Below are positions 54,318-62,702 of a DNA stretch of 64,000 nucleotides, piece by piece. Positions within the stretch are counted from its first letter, which is position 1, and the number at the start of each line of letters is the position of its first letter. Under the pieces are notes generated by a model. It ran no database searches. It was not told the origin of the DNA and saw only the letters and a list, made by a program, of their open reading frames with translations. The position numbers and the translations under genes were made by a program. Source of the DNA: JBJXHC01 sp046160825 (GTDB lineage Bacteria > Bacteroidota > Ignavibacteria > UBA10030 > UBA6906); assembly GCA_046160825.1 (NCBI GenBank), contig JBJXHC010000055.1, positions 54,601 through 118,600 on the forward strand, in the 5' to 3' direction.

Positions 54318-55763
54318 ATGAGCACTGAAACCAACGCAATAGAAAACCTCGCCAATCGTGAATATCAATATGGCTTCGTTACTGATATCGAATCTGATGT
54401 CGCGCCGAAGGGATTGAACGAGGATATTATCCGTCTGATCTCCACCAAGAAAAACGAGCCGGAGTTCATGCTGGAGTGGCGATTGAAAGCGTACCGGCAT
54501 TGGCTGACGATGGAAGAACCGAAATGGCCGAATGTTCACTATCCGCCTATTGACTATCAGGATAGCCGGTATTACTCCGCGCCGAAGAAAAAGAACCAGT
54601 TGAAAAGTCTTGACGAGGTCGATCCCGAGTTACTGAAGATGTATGAAAAGCTCGGCATTCCACTCTCTGAACAGAAGGCACTTGCCGGTGTTGCCGTGGA
54701 CGCCGTGTTCGACAGCGTTTCCGTTGCAACAACATTCAAAGAAGCTCTTGCCGAACTGGGTATTATCTTTGGCTCATTCTCTGAAGCTGTGCAGCATCAT
54801 CCCGATCTCATAAAGAAATATCTCGGGTCGGTGGTACCTCACACGGACAACTATTATGCAGCGTTGAACTCTGCCGTGTTCACCGACGGCTCGTTCTGCT
54901 ATATTCCCAAAGGTGTCCGTTGTCCGATGGAGCTTTCAACATATTTCCGCATCAACGCGGCAGACACAGGACAGTTTGAGCGTACCTTGATTATTGCAGA
55001 AGAGGGGGCGTACGTTAGCTACCTCGAAGGATGTACCGCACCGATTCGTGATACAAATCAGTTGCACGCTGCTGTTGTTGAGCTTGTTGCACTGGACAAT
55101 GCGCAGATCAAGTATTCCACTGTGCAGAACTGGTATCCGGGCGACAAGGATGGCAAGGGCGGCATCTACAACTTTGTCACCAAGCGTGGCAAATGCGCGG
55201 GTGTGAATTCCAAAATCTCCTGGACGCAGGTCGAAACCGGTTCTGCAATCACCTGGAAGTACCCGAGTTGCATACTTCAGGGTGATAACTCGGTGGGCGA
55301 GTTCTATTCCGTGGCCGTCACCAACAACCGTCAGCAGGCGGATACCGGCACCAAAATGATTCACATCGGGAAGAACACCAAGAGCACGATCGTTTCCAAA
55401 GGCATCTCAGCCGGATTCGGACAGAATTCATACCGCGGCCAGGTGAAGATCACAAAGAGCGCTTCCAACGCGCGTAACTTCTCGCAATGCGATTCACTGT
55501 TGCTCGGCGATAAATGTGGAGCGCACACTTTCCCGTACATAGAAGTGAAAAATACGACGTCGAAGGTTGAACACGAGGCGTCCACATCGAAAATTGGTGA
55601 GGATCAGATATTCTATTGCAAGCAGCGCGGTCTCTCCACGGAAGACGCTGTGAACATGATTGTGAATGGCTTCTGCAAGGAAGTCTTCCGGGAGCTTCCC
55701 ATGGAATTTGCCGTCGAAGCCCAAAAGTTGCTTGGCATCAGTCTCGAAGGCAGCGTGGGGTAG
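54318..55763 (+). CDS. sufB: Fe-S cluster assembly scaffold SufB
   Basis: 481 residues, normal length for SufB, the core of the SufBCD scaffold that accepts sulfur and builds nascent Fe-S clusters. Diagnostic segments include YYSAPKKKNQLKSLDEVDPE near the N-terminus and VFTDGSFCYIPKGVRCPMELSTYFRIN, with SYLEGCTAPIRDTNQLHAAVVEL in the beta-helix. YFYC-type ending: QIFYCKQRGLSTEDAV. RBS is weak; ATG 54318. Confidence 0.97.
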   Translation: MSTETNAIENLANREYQYGFVTDIESDVAPKGLNEDIIRLISTKKNEPEFMLEWRLKAYRHWLTMEEPKWPNVHYPPIDYQDSRYYSAPKKKNQLKSLDEVDPELLKMYEKLGIPLSEQKALAGVAVDAVFDSVSVATTFKEALAELGIIFGSFSEAVQHHPDLIKKYLGSVVPHTDNYYAALNSAVFTDGSFCYIPKGVRCPMELSTYFRINAADTGQFERTLIIAEEGAYVSYLEGCTAPIRDTNQLHAAVVELVALDNAQIKYSTVQNWYPGDKDGKGGIYNFVTKRGKCAGVNSKISWTQVETGSAITWKYPSCILQGDNSVGEFYSVAVTNNRQQADTGTKMIHIGKNTKSTIVSKGISAGFGQNSYRGQVKITKSASNARNFSQCDSLLLGDKCGAHTFPYIEVKNTTSKVEHEASTSKIGEDQIFYCKQRGLSTEDAVNMIVNGFCKEVFRELPMEFAVEAQKLLGISLEGSVG

Positions 55764-55846
55764 AATAAAGGAAAAGGCAAGGGACAAAGAGCAAAAATTC
55801 ACAAATAAGAAACACAATCAACAATGCAACTGCTCAGAGGATACAC

Positions 55847-56611
55847 ATGCTTGAAATAAAAAATCTGCACGCATCAGTCAACGGTAATGAAATTCTCAAC
55901 GGTATCAATCTCACGGTGAAGCCGGGGGAAGTCCACGCGATCATGGGACCCAATGGTTCCGGCAAAAGCACGCTTGCACAGGTGTTGGCCGGACGCGAGG
56001 CATATGAGGTCACCGAAGGCCAGGCAACTTATGTGGGGAAAGACTTGCTTGAGATGGATCCGGAAGAACGTGCACGCGAAGGGGTGTTTCTTGCGTTCCA
56101 ATATCCTGTGGAAATTCCCGGCGTCTCGAATACGTATTTCCTGAAAGCTGCCATCAATGCCATCCGCAAGCATCGCGGACTTGAAGTGTTGGATGCCGTT
56201 GAGTTTCTGGCACTCGTCAAGGAGAAAATGAAAATTCTGGAAATGGATCAGAGTCTGTTGAACCGTCCTGTGAACGAAGGATTTTCCGGCGGCGAGAAAA
56301 AGCGCAATGAGATATTCCAGATGGCAGTGCTTGATCCGAAACTGGCGATCCTCGACGAGACGGACTCCGGTCTTGATATTGATGCGTTGCGGCTCGTGGC
56401 AGATGGGGTAAACAAGCTTCGCCGCAAAGACAACGCTGTGATCGTCGTGACCCACTACCAGCGTCTGCTGAATTACATCGTCCCCGATTTTGTGCATGTG
56501 CTCGTGGATGGAAGGATTGTAAAATCCGGTGGCAAGGATCTTGCCCTGGTGTTGGAAGAAAAAGGGTATGATTGGTTGAAGGACGAAGCAGGAGTGTCGG
56601 TAAACGCATGA
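55847..56611 (+). CDS. sufC: SUF system ATPase SufC
   Basis: 254-residue ABC-type ATPase powering SufBCD. Walker A GPNGSGKST, signature FSGGEKKRNEIFQ, Walker B LAILDETDSGLDIDAL and the H-loop VTHYQRLL. It sits 83 bases after sufB; that gap carries no other signal. Its stop overlaps the sufD start (ATGA). Confidence 0.97.
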   Translation: MLEIKNLHASVNGNEILNGINLTVKPGEVHAIMGPNGSGKSTLAQVLAGREAYEVTEGQATYVGKDLLEMDPEERAREGVFLAFQYPVEIPGVSNTYFLKAAINAIRKHRGLEVLDAVEFLALVKEKMKILEMDQSLLNRPVNEGFSGGEKKRNEIFQMAVLDPKLAILDETDSGLDIDALRLVADGVNKLRRKDNAVIVVTHYQRLLNYIVPDFVHVLVDGRIVKSGGKDLALVLEEKGYDWLKDEAGVSVNA

Positions 56612-57969
56612 AGACTCAGGAAATGACACACGCAATTGAACGGGATCAGGACTGGTACCGAACGCATTTTGATGTTCTGGAGAAGGGACTGAACGGCGAA
56701 GCAACCACTGAGTTGCATACGATACGCAGGGCGGCGTTTGCGCATTTTCTCGCAACAGGGTTTCCGACAACGCGTGACGAAGAGTGGCGGTTCACGAATG
56801 TGTTGCCGATAGCAAAATCACGATTCAATCGTGCGACAGCGCAATCAATCCCATCACTTAACAATAATGATGTGGAACGGTTCACACCTGTTGGACTGAA
56901 TGCCCATCGGCTTGTCTTTGTTAATGGCGTGTACGCGGCGACGCTCTCTGACCTGGCTGCTATTCCTGTCGGAGCAACCGTCAGCAATCTTGCAGAGGCA
57001 ATCAGTGCAAACCCGGAAATCGTTGGCAAGCCCCTGACGCGGTACGCCCGATTTGATGAGAGTGCATTCACGGCATTGAACACGGCGTTCCTGCACGATG
57101 GTGCATTCGTACATATTCCCGATGGAATGATTCTGGAAAAGCCGATACACATCATTTTTGTTTCCACCGGTGATCCGGACGGGTTTACAGCACACCCGCG
57201 AAATCTCATCGTTGTCGGCAACAATAGTCAGGTCTCGCTGCTCGAGAGTTATGTGAGTTTGGCGAAGACGCCATATTTCATGAATGCCGTAAGCGAGATT
57301 GTACTTGGAGAAAATGCGGTTGTTGAGCATGATAAACTGCAAGATGAATCGGAAGCAGCGTTCCATGTGGGCACAATTCACGTACATCAGCACCGGCGCA
57401 GCAATTTTACCTCAAACTCGATTGCGTTAGGCGGCGCTCTTGTCAGGAATAATGTGACCGTGGTGTTGGACGATGAAGGATGCGAATCAACGTTGAATGG
57501 ACTCTCCCTTGCGATGCATCAGCAACTGGTGGACAACCACACGACCATCGACCATGCAAAACCTCATTGCAACAGTCATGAATTGTACAAATCAATTCTC
57601 GACGGCAAATCACGCGGGGTTTTTAATGGAAAAATATTTGTCCGCAAGGACGCACAGAAAACCGACGCCAAACAAACGAACAAGACGTTGTTACTCTCGG
57701 ACGATGCTACAATTGACACAAAGCCGCAACTTGAGATCTTCGCGGACGATGTGAAATGTACCCATGGTGCAACCGTCGGCCAGTTGGATGAAGAGCAGGT
57801 GTTCTATCTGCGGTCACGCGGACTCAGCAACAGCGAGGCGAGGGATATTCTCACGTTTGCGTTTGCGAGCGACGTGGTACACAGGGTTCACATTGAACCT
57901 CTGCGTGAGCAACTTGACGCGATGATTCAATCCCGGTTACGCAAAGGACGTGAAAACGGTGCATACTAA
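56608..57969 (+). CDS. sufD: Fe-S cluster assembly protein SufD
   Basis: 453 residues, SufB paralogue completing the SufBC2D complex. N-terminal helical part (HFLATGFPTTRDEEWRFTNVLP) and beta-helix core (DGAFVHIPDGMILEKPIHIIFVS; NNVTVVLDDEGCESTLNGLSLA; HNC-type GVFNGKIFVRKDAQKTDAKQTN). The C-terminus EQVFYLRSRGLSNSEAR is the usual interface. The ATG 56608 overlaps the sufC stop; the open frame begins at 56572 but is inside sufC. Confidence 0.96.
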   Translation: MKTQEMTHAIERDQDWYRTHFDVLEKGLNGEATTELHTIRRAAFAHFLATGFPTTRDEEWRFTNVLPIAKSRFNRATAQSIPSLNNNDVERFTPVGLNAHRLVFVNGVYAATLSDLAAIPVGATVSNLAEAISANPEIVGKPLTRYARFDESAFTALNTAFLHDGAFVHIPDGMILEKPIHIIFVSTGDPDGFTAHPRNLIVVGNNSQVSLLESYVSLAKTPYFMNAVSEIVLGENAVVEHDKLQDESEAAFHVGTIHVHQHRRSNFTSNSIALGGALVRNNVTVVLDDEGCESTLNGLSLAMHQQLVDNHTTIDHAKPHCNSHELYKSILDGKSRGVFNGKIFVRKDAQKTDAKQTNKTLLLSDDATIDTKPQLEIFADDVKCTHGATVGQLDEEQVFYLRSRGLSNSEARDILTFAFASDVVHRVHIEPLREQLDAMIQSRLRKGRENGAY

Positions 57970-57982
57970 GGAAGCCACATTG

Positions 57983-59221
57983 ATGGCGGAGTTTAACGAA
58001 CGTTTGCATGCCATCGCAGGATGCCGGCATCACTTTCCGTTGCTGAAGCAACGTGTGAATGGGAAAGCTCTGGTGTACTTTGACAATGCTGCAACGAGCC
58101 AGAAACCGCAGATCGTCATCGATGCCATCATGAAATACTATGAGGAAGAGAATTCCAATATCCACCGCGGGGTACACTATCTGAGCGAGCGTGCAACCCG
58201 GGCATACGAAGCGGCGAGGGAAAATGTCCGCCGGTTCCTGAATGCCGCCGCGTACCAGGAGATCATTTTCGTTCGCGGGACCACCGAGGCAATCAATCTG
58301 GTTGCCTTCAGCTACGGACGGAAGCACGTCAACGCCGGCGATGAGGTGTTGATCTCCGCGATGGAACATCATTCCAATATCGTTCCGTGGCAGATGTTGT
58401 GTGAAGAAAGGCAGGCGAAGCTCCGCGTCGTTCCGATGAACGATCAGGGCGAATTGCTCCTTGATGAATACGAGAAACTACTGACGACCAAGACGAAGCT
58501 CGTTGCCCTGACTCATATCTCGAATGCGCTTGGCACAATCAATCCGATCAAGAACATGATTGTACAGGCTCATGCCAGGGGAATTCCCGTTCTCGTGGAT
58601 GGAGCACAAGCGGTCCCGCACATGAAAGTCGATGTTCGTGATCTTGACTGCGACTTTTATGTGTTCTCATCGCATAAGATGTTTGGCCCGACAGGTGTTG
58701 GCGTCCTGTATGGAAAACAAAAGCTGCTCGACGCGATGCCTCCATATCAAGGCGGCGGTGATATGATCAAGTCGGTGACATTTGAGAAGACCATCTTCAA
58801 TGATCTTCCGTACAAGTTCGAAGCAGGCACGCCAAATATTGCCGGAGGTATCGGGCTCGGCACAGCGATTGATTACATGTTCCAACTCGACATGAATGCT
58901 GTGGCGGCCTACGAACACGATCTGCTCGTCTATGGCACCGAAAAGCTTCAGGCGATTCCCGGTGTGCAGATCATTGGTACAGCACGTGAGAAAGCAAGCG
59001 TGCTCTCGTTCGTCATGGAAGGAATCCACCCGCACGATATTGGAACAATCCTGGACGATGAAGGTATTGCCATCAGGACGGGACATCATTGTGCGCAGCC
59101 CGTGATGCTGAGATTTGGTGTTCCGGCAACTGCGCGGGCGTCGTTTGCGTTCTACAATACAAAGGATGAGATCGATGTATTCGTGAACGCACTCCACAAG
59201 GTGAAAGAGGTGCTCGGATAA
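57983..59221 (+). CDS. sufS: Cysteine desulfurase SufS (class II)
   Basis: 412 residues. PLP lysine Lys232 in SSHKMFGPTGVGVL and nucleophile Cys370 in TGHHCAQPVM define SufS-type class II enzymes, which need a SufU or SufE partner. Conserved HRGVHYLSERATRAYE and RGTTEAINLVA. The start ATG 57983 has AAGGAAG at 57968-57974 inside the end of sufD; GTG 57950 is the longer option. The stop overlaps the sufU start. Confidence 0.96.
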   Translation: MAEFNERLHAIAGCRHHFPLLKQRVNGKALVYFDNAATSQKPQIVIDAIMKYYEEENSNIHRGVHYLSERATRAYEAARENVRRFLNAAAYQEIIFVRGTTEAINLVAFSYGRKHVNAGDEVLISAMEHHSNIVPWQMLCEERQAKLRVVPMNDQGELLLDEYEKLLTTKTKLVALTHISNALGTINPIKNMIVQAHARGIPVLVDGAQAVPHMKVDVRDLDCDFYVFSSHKMFGPTGVGVLYGKQKLLDAMPPYQGGGDMIKSVTFEKTIFNDLPYKFEAGTPNIAGGIGLGTAIDYMFQLDMNAVAAYEHDLLVYGTEKLQAIPGVQIIGTAREKASVLSFVMEGIHPHDIGTILDDEGIAIRTGHHCAQPVMLRFGVPATARASFAFYNTKDEIDVFVNALHKVKEVLG

Positions 59222-59673
59222 TGTCGGCGCTCAGAGAATTATATCAAGAAGTCATTCTCGATCATAATAAAAGTCCGCGCAACTTCCGCAAGATGGAAGG
59301 TACATATCGCATGGTCGATGGGTATAACCCGCTGTGCGGCGATCACTACAGCGTGTATGTACGAGTTGACGGCGATCGTATCGGCGACGTGAGTTTTCAG
59401 GGTTCAGGATGTGCCATCTCAAAAGCCTCGGCTTCCATGATGAGTACCATGCTGAAGGGAAAAACCAAGGCAGAAGCCGAAGTGTTGGTGGACCTGTTTA
59501 ACAAGGTTGTGCGAGGCGAGATTGACGCCGAAAAGCACCAGGAGGAGTTGGGCAAGTTGGTCGCTTTTGCCGGCGTGTCTGAGTTTCCTGCACGCGTAAA
59601 ATGTGCGAGCCTGCCGTGGCAAACAGCGAAGGCGGCGATGGAAGAAAAAAACGAAACGGTATCGACGGAGTAA
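59221..59673 (+). CDS. sufU: SufU-type sulfur-transfer/scaffold protein
   Basis: 150 residues of the NifU-like IscU fold. Cys39 and Asp41 in NPLCGDH, Cys64 in GSGCAIS and Cys128 in RVKCASL match the Zn-binding set of Gram-positive SufU, which accepts sulfur from SufS. The SufU-type insert (about residues 80-105) between the second and third cysteines is present. TAATG overlap with sufS. Confidence 0.94.
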   Translation: MSALRELYQEVILDHNKSPRNFRKMEGTYRMVDGYNPLCGDHYSVYVRVDGDRIGDVSFQGSGCAISKASASMMSTMLKGKTKAEAEVLVDLFNKVVRGEIDAEKHQEELGKLVAFAGVSEFPARVKCASLPWQTAKAAMEEKNETVSTE

Positions 59674-59675
59674 CG

Positions 59676-60032
59676 ATGGAAGAAAAGAAAGAAGGGCTCG
59701 AACCCCGACAGATCAGTTCGATTGAAAAAAGCATCATCGAAGCTCAGGCTGTCGAAGCGATCCGCACCTGCTATGATCCTGAAATTCCTGTGAATATTTA
59801 TGAACTCGGCCTCATCTATGAAGTGAAAGCGGACGATGTTGCTCAGGTAGCGGTGAAGATGACTCTCACATCGCCCCACTGTCCGGCAGCTCAATCGCTT
59901 CCGCGTGAAGTTGAGAACAAGATAAAGGCAATTCCGGGCGTGACCGGTGTGAAAGTTGAAATTGTCTGGACACCGCCGTGGAATCAGAGTTTGATGTCGG
60001 AAGCCGCACGACTTGAACTGGGAATAATGTAA
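59676..60032 (+). CDS. sufT: SufT / DUF59 (MIP18-type) Fe-S maturation protein
   Basis: 118 residues. The DUF59 domain spans about residues 25-110: AIRTCYDPEIPVNIYELGLIY, MTLTSPHCPAAQSLPREVE, VKVEIVWTPPWNQSLMSEAAR. The Cys of SPHCP is the conserved one. SufT proteins help deliver Fe-S clusters to targets. GGAG five bases before ATG 59676 fixes the start; the frame open from 59601 belongs to the sufU region. Confidence 0.93.
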   Translation: MEEKKEGLEPRQISSIEKSIIEAQAVEAIRTCYDPEIPVNIYELGLIYEVKADDVAQVAVKMTLTSPHCPAAQSLPREVENKIKAIPGVTGVKVEIVWTPPWNQSLMSEAARLELGIM

Positions 60033-60050
60033 AACGTAAGGAGCAATACC

Positions 60051-60416
60051 ATGATCGAAGCAACAATGAACAAGCCTGAATTGAGCGAGGAGATTTCAAT
60101 AACACCAAAGGCAGCCGAGCAGGTGCGGAAGCTGAGGAACGACAACAGTATCCCCGAAGGACACGGGCTCAGGCTCGGCGTCAAGGGTGGCGGCTGTTCC
60201 GGACTCAGCTATGTGCTGGCGTTTGATGAGAAACCCAAAGAAACCGACAAGGTGATCGACATTCATGGCGTCACGGTTTTTATCGATCCCAAGAGTTTGT
60301 TCTATCTTTCAGGGACGGTACTGGATTTCAGCGATGGCTTGAACGGCAAGGGCTTCGTCTTCAACAATCCGCAGGCCTCGAAGACCTGTGGCTGCGGACA
60401 ATCGTTCGGAATGTAA
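60051..60416 (+). CDS. A-type Fe-S carrier (IscA/SufA/ErpA family)
   Basis: 121 residues. Three cysteines in the A-type arrangement: Cys49 in GGGCSGLSY and Cys113/Cys115 in TCGCGQSF at the C-terminus. Carries and inserts clusters into client proteins. AAGGAG at about 60038 precedes ATG 60051. Last gene of the contiguous SUF operon before a likely promoter for the SOD gene. Confidence 0.93.
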   Translation: MIEATMNKPELSEEISITPKAAEQVRKLRNDNSIPEGHGLRLGVKGGGCSGLSYVLAFDEKPKETDKVIDIHGVTVFIDPKSLFYLSGTVLDFSDGLNGKGFVFNNPQASKTCGCGQSFGM

Positions 60417-60434
60417 GTGAGTGTTCGAGCGTCA

Positions 60435-60463
60435 TTGCGATAGTCTGTTGAAAGTGGTATTCT
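60435..60463 (+). promoter_or_regulatory. Candidate promoter for the superoxide dismutase gene
   Basis: TTGCGA (60435-60440), a 17-base spacer and TATTCT (60458-60463) in the 105-base gap between the A-type carrier and SOD. It would let SOD be expressed apart from the SUF operon. Confidence 0.4.
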
Positions 60464-60521
60464 GCTGCACAACATCGTACACGTACATCAAAAAAATAAT
60501 CGTATTCTTGTGGAGGTTTCG

Positions 60522-61268
60522 TTGAAGCGACGGAAATTTCTCAAACAGGCAGGGGCAGCAGGTGCATTGGCTGTCCTCCCTCCCTTGAATACAGCCGATG
60601 CATTATTTCATCCCACTACAACTCAAAAGGAGAAGAGCACCATGGCATACGAATGGAAATTCAACCCGCGTCCATATTCAGATGATGAGGCAAAGAAGGT
60701 TCTCGGTTCTGTTGTTGATGCGGAGACTACTGACTGGCACTACAATACCCACCACAAGGGTTACGTGACGGCGCTAAACAACATTGAGAAGGCGTTGGAG
60801 ACCGCAGACCGCGGCGGCGCAAACGGCAATTACAGCATGATCGGAGAACTGAAAAGGCGAACCACATGGAACCACGCCGGCACTGTTCTGCATGACGTGT
60901 ATTGGGAAGTGATGGGCGGAGATGGGGATGTCTCCAAAGGACCCGAGATCAAGGCCGCAATCGAGAAGGAATTTGGTTCGGTGGATATGTGGAAAGCAGA
61001 CTTCAAGGCTGCCGCCATCTCGGCGAAGTTGAGCGGCTGGGGCGTGCTTGTGTTCGATATGCTTTATTCGAAACGACTGCTGAATGTTCTGGTGGATGAG
61101 CATCACTATGGCGCCATCTGGGGCGGCATCCCACTGATCCCGGTGGATGTGTTTGAACACGCATATTATCATAAAGACGGACCGAAGCGCGCAGCGTACA
61201 TCGACAATTTTATCGGCAACCTTCATTGGGGCCGAATTAACGACCGGTACAAGAAGTACGCAAAGTAA
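60522..61268 (+). CDS. Fe/Mn superoxide dismutase with N-terminal export signal
   Basis: 248 residues from a TTG with GGAGG at 60512-60516. The N-terminus KRRKFLKQAGAAGALAVLPP looks like a Tat/Sec-type signal peptide (twin Arg). The mature domain follows from about residue 41: AYEWKFNPRPYSDDE. All four metal ligands appear: His in DWHYNTHH, His in TWNHAGTV, Asp and His in PVDVFEHAYY, with Phe replacing the usual Trp in DVWEHAYY. A second in-frame ATG at 60642 has its own AAGGAG at 60627-60632, so a cytosolic 208-residue form is likely too. Which metal is used is not readable. Confidence 0.93.
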   Translation: MKRRKFLKQAGAAGALAVLPPLNTADALFHPTTTQKEKSTMAYEWKFNPRPYSDDEAKKVLGSVVDAETTDWHYNTHHKGYVTALNNIEKALETADRGGANGNYSMIGELKRRTTWNHAGTVLHDVYWEVMGGDGDVSKGPEIKAAIEKEFGSVDMWKADFKAAAISAKLSGWGVLVFDMLYSKRLLNVLVDEHHYGAIWGGIPLIPVDVFEHAYYHKDGPKRAAYIDNFIGNLHWGRINDRYKKYAK

Positions 61269-61280
61269 TCCCATCACATC

Positions 61281-61313
61281 GGAGTCCGTCTCATGGCGGA
61301 CTCCATTTTTTTT
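61281..61313 (+). terminator. Rho-independent terminator after superoxide dismutase
   Basis: GGAGTCCG (61281-61288) and CGGACTCC (61297-61304) form a perfect eight-base-pair stem with loop TCTCATGG, followed by A and eight T. The iscX ribosome site GGAG begins at 61314, right after the T-run. Confidence 0.85.
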
Positions 61314-61322
61314 GGAGTTGCA

Positions 61323-61526
61323 ATGAAATGGACATGGCGGGATGTCGACGAAATCGCTCTTGATCTCTACGACAAATTTCCAAATGTTGATCCGTTGACC
61401 GTAAAATTTCCCGAACTCAAGAACATGGTGCTGGAACTGCCGACATTCTCGGATGATCCTGGTGCCGTTACTGATCGGGTACTGGAATCAATACAGATGG
61501 CATGGTACGATGAGTTTGAAGATTGA
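61323..61526 (+). CDS. iscX: Iron-sulfur assembly regulator IscX
   Basis: 67 residues of the IscX (YfhJ) family: WTWRDVDEIALDLYDKFPNVDP ... FPELKNMVLELPTFSDDP ... WYDEFED, an acidic iron-binding helical protein that tunes cysteine desulfurase activity. GGAG six bases before ATG 61323 sets the start; a frame open from 61293 runs through the terminator stem. It is unusual to find it with SUF genes rather than the isc operon. Confidence 0.9.
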   Translation: MKWTWRDVDEIALDLYDKFPNVDPLTVKFPELKNMVLELPTFSDDPGAVTDRVLESIQMAWYDEFED

Positions 61527-61539
61527 TGATGCTTGTCTT

Positions 61540-61568
61540 TTGTGCATCAAAACAGTATTTTGTAATTT
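61540..61568 (+). promoter_or_regulatory. Weak candidate promoter for the small basic protein
   Basis: TTGTGC (61540-61545), a 17-base spacer and TAATTT (61563-61568), 66 bases before ATG 61635. Modest match. A TGATGC...GCATCA inverted repeat overlaps at 61526-61550 and may act as the iscX terminator. Confidence 0.3.
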
Positions 61569-61634
61569 AGTATCGTTGAACGGAAAATAAACCGAATGCA
61601 TATTCTCTAATCACGTCGTGTCTCTGGAGGACGA

Positions 61635-61733
61635 ATGAACAAGAAAACGCGGAAGGCAAGCAAGAAGCACAAGAAAGCGGTCGAACGGACCAAGGCAAAA
61701 CGCAGGGCACAATTGGTACACAAGAAATCGTAG
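61635..61733 (+). CDS. Tiny highly basic protein (32 residues)
   Basis: An ATG at 61635, with GGAGG four bases upstream, opens a 32-codon frame. The product is almost wholly Lys/Arg/Ala (MNKKTRKASKKHKKAVERTK ... AQLVHKKS). It has its own ribosome site and is followed by a hairpin terminator at 61745. Composition suggests an RNA- or ribosome-binding peptide. It is too short for routine gene calling. I do not recognise the family. Confidence 0.6.
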   Translation: MNKKTRKASKKHKKAVERTKAKRRAQLVHKKS

Positions 61734-61744
61734 CCCGAAGACAC

Positions 61745-61772
61745 AAAGGTGATCACAACAGGTCACCTTTTT
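61745..61772 (+). terminator. Terminator after the small basic protein
   Basis: AAAGGTGA (61745-61752) pairs with TCACCTTT (61763-61770), followed by TT. The loop is ten bases. The outer bases CACAAAG/CTTTGTG extend it. folP begins at 61791, just beyond. Confidence 0.6.
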
Positions 61773-61790
61773 GCTTTGTGGGAACCAGAC

Positions 61791-62699
61791 ATGATCTCGA
61801 GATCCGCAATACATAGCAACAGTCCTGTAGTGTTCCAGTTCAAGAGCGTGAAGTACGATTTCTCTGCCCGAACGCATATCGTTGGTATTCTCAACGTCAC
61901 ACCTGATTCATTTTCGGATGGAGGGATGTACCTCGATCCGGAGATTGCGGTGAGGCATGCCTTGGAAATGATCGATGAAGGTGCAGACATCATTGATATC
62001 GGGGGAGAGTCGACACGCCCGAAGAGCCGGGCATATGGTGACGGAGCGGTGACGGTGACAGTTGACGAAGAGTTACGCCGCGTGATTCCCATTATTGAAA
62101 AGCTTGCCCGCAATACCGGTGTTCCGATATCCATTGACACGTATAAATCCGAGGTAGCCGCGCAAGCGTTGGCTGCGGGAGCGTGTATAGTGAACGACAT
62201 CAGTGGATTCAAGTTTGACGGACGAATGCCGGAGGTGATTGCGGCCGCGGGTGCATCTGCCATCGTCATGCACATCAAAGGGACTCCGGGAACCATGCAA
62301 TTGAATCCGGAATATGACGATCTTTTCGCGGAAGTGTTGGAGTATTTATCCGACTCAGTGGAACAGGGACGCCGGGCGGGAATCGGTCAGATAATTATTG
62401 ATCCGGGAATCGGATTTGGCAAACGCCAGGAACACAACCTGCAATTGCTCGCAGGGGTTTCGCGCTTTGAGTGTCTCGGTTGTCCGATCCTCGTCGGGCC
62501 ATCGCGCAAGACCTTCATCGGGAATATCCTGGGTACGACCATTGAAGACCGCCTCGAAGGAACCCTGGCCGCCGTAGTTGGTAGTGTGCTGTGCGGTGCT
62601 CACCTCGTCCGTGTTCACGACGTGAAAGCGACAAAACGTGCAGTCATGGTTGCCGACGCAATGAAATCCGAACTCATCCATCTACAGGATTCGGAATAG
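61791..62699 (+). CDS. folP: Dihydropteroate synthase
   Basis: 302 residues. TIM-barrel folate enzyme condensing dihydropterin pyrophosphate with p-aminobenzoate. Motifs GILNVTPDSFSDGG, IDIGGESTRPKS, ISIDTYKSEVA, NDISGFKFD, VMHIKGTPGTMQ, DPGIGFGK and VGPSRKTFIG are all in order. ATG 61791 follows the terminator; the frame open from 61749 runs through it. It is 3 bases from cdaA, an arrangement shared with other bacteria. Confidence 0.96.
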   Translation: MISRSAIHSNSPVVFQFKSVKYDFSARTHIVGILNVTPDSFSDGGMYLDPEIAVRHALEMIDEGADIIDIGGESTRPKSRAYGDGAVTVTVDEELRRVIPIIEKLARNTGVPISIDTYKSEVAAQALAAGACIVNDISGFKFDGRMPEVIAAAGASAIVMHIKGTPGTMQLNPEYDDLFAEVLEYLSDSVEQGRRAGIGQIIIDPGIGFGKRQEHNLQLLAGVSRFECLGCPILVGPSRKTFIGNILGTTIEDRLEGTLAAVVGSVLCGAHLVRVHDVKATKRAVMVADAMKSELIHLQDSE

Positions 62700-62702
62700 G
62701 AT

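Noticed and set aside
55874..56770. 298-codon open frame on the - strand
   Set aside because: Antisense to sufC, a well-supported gene.
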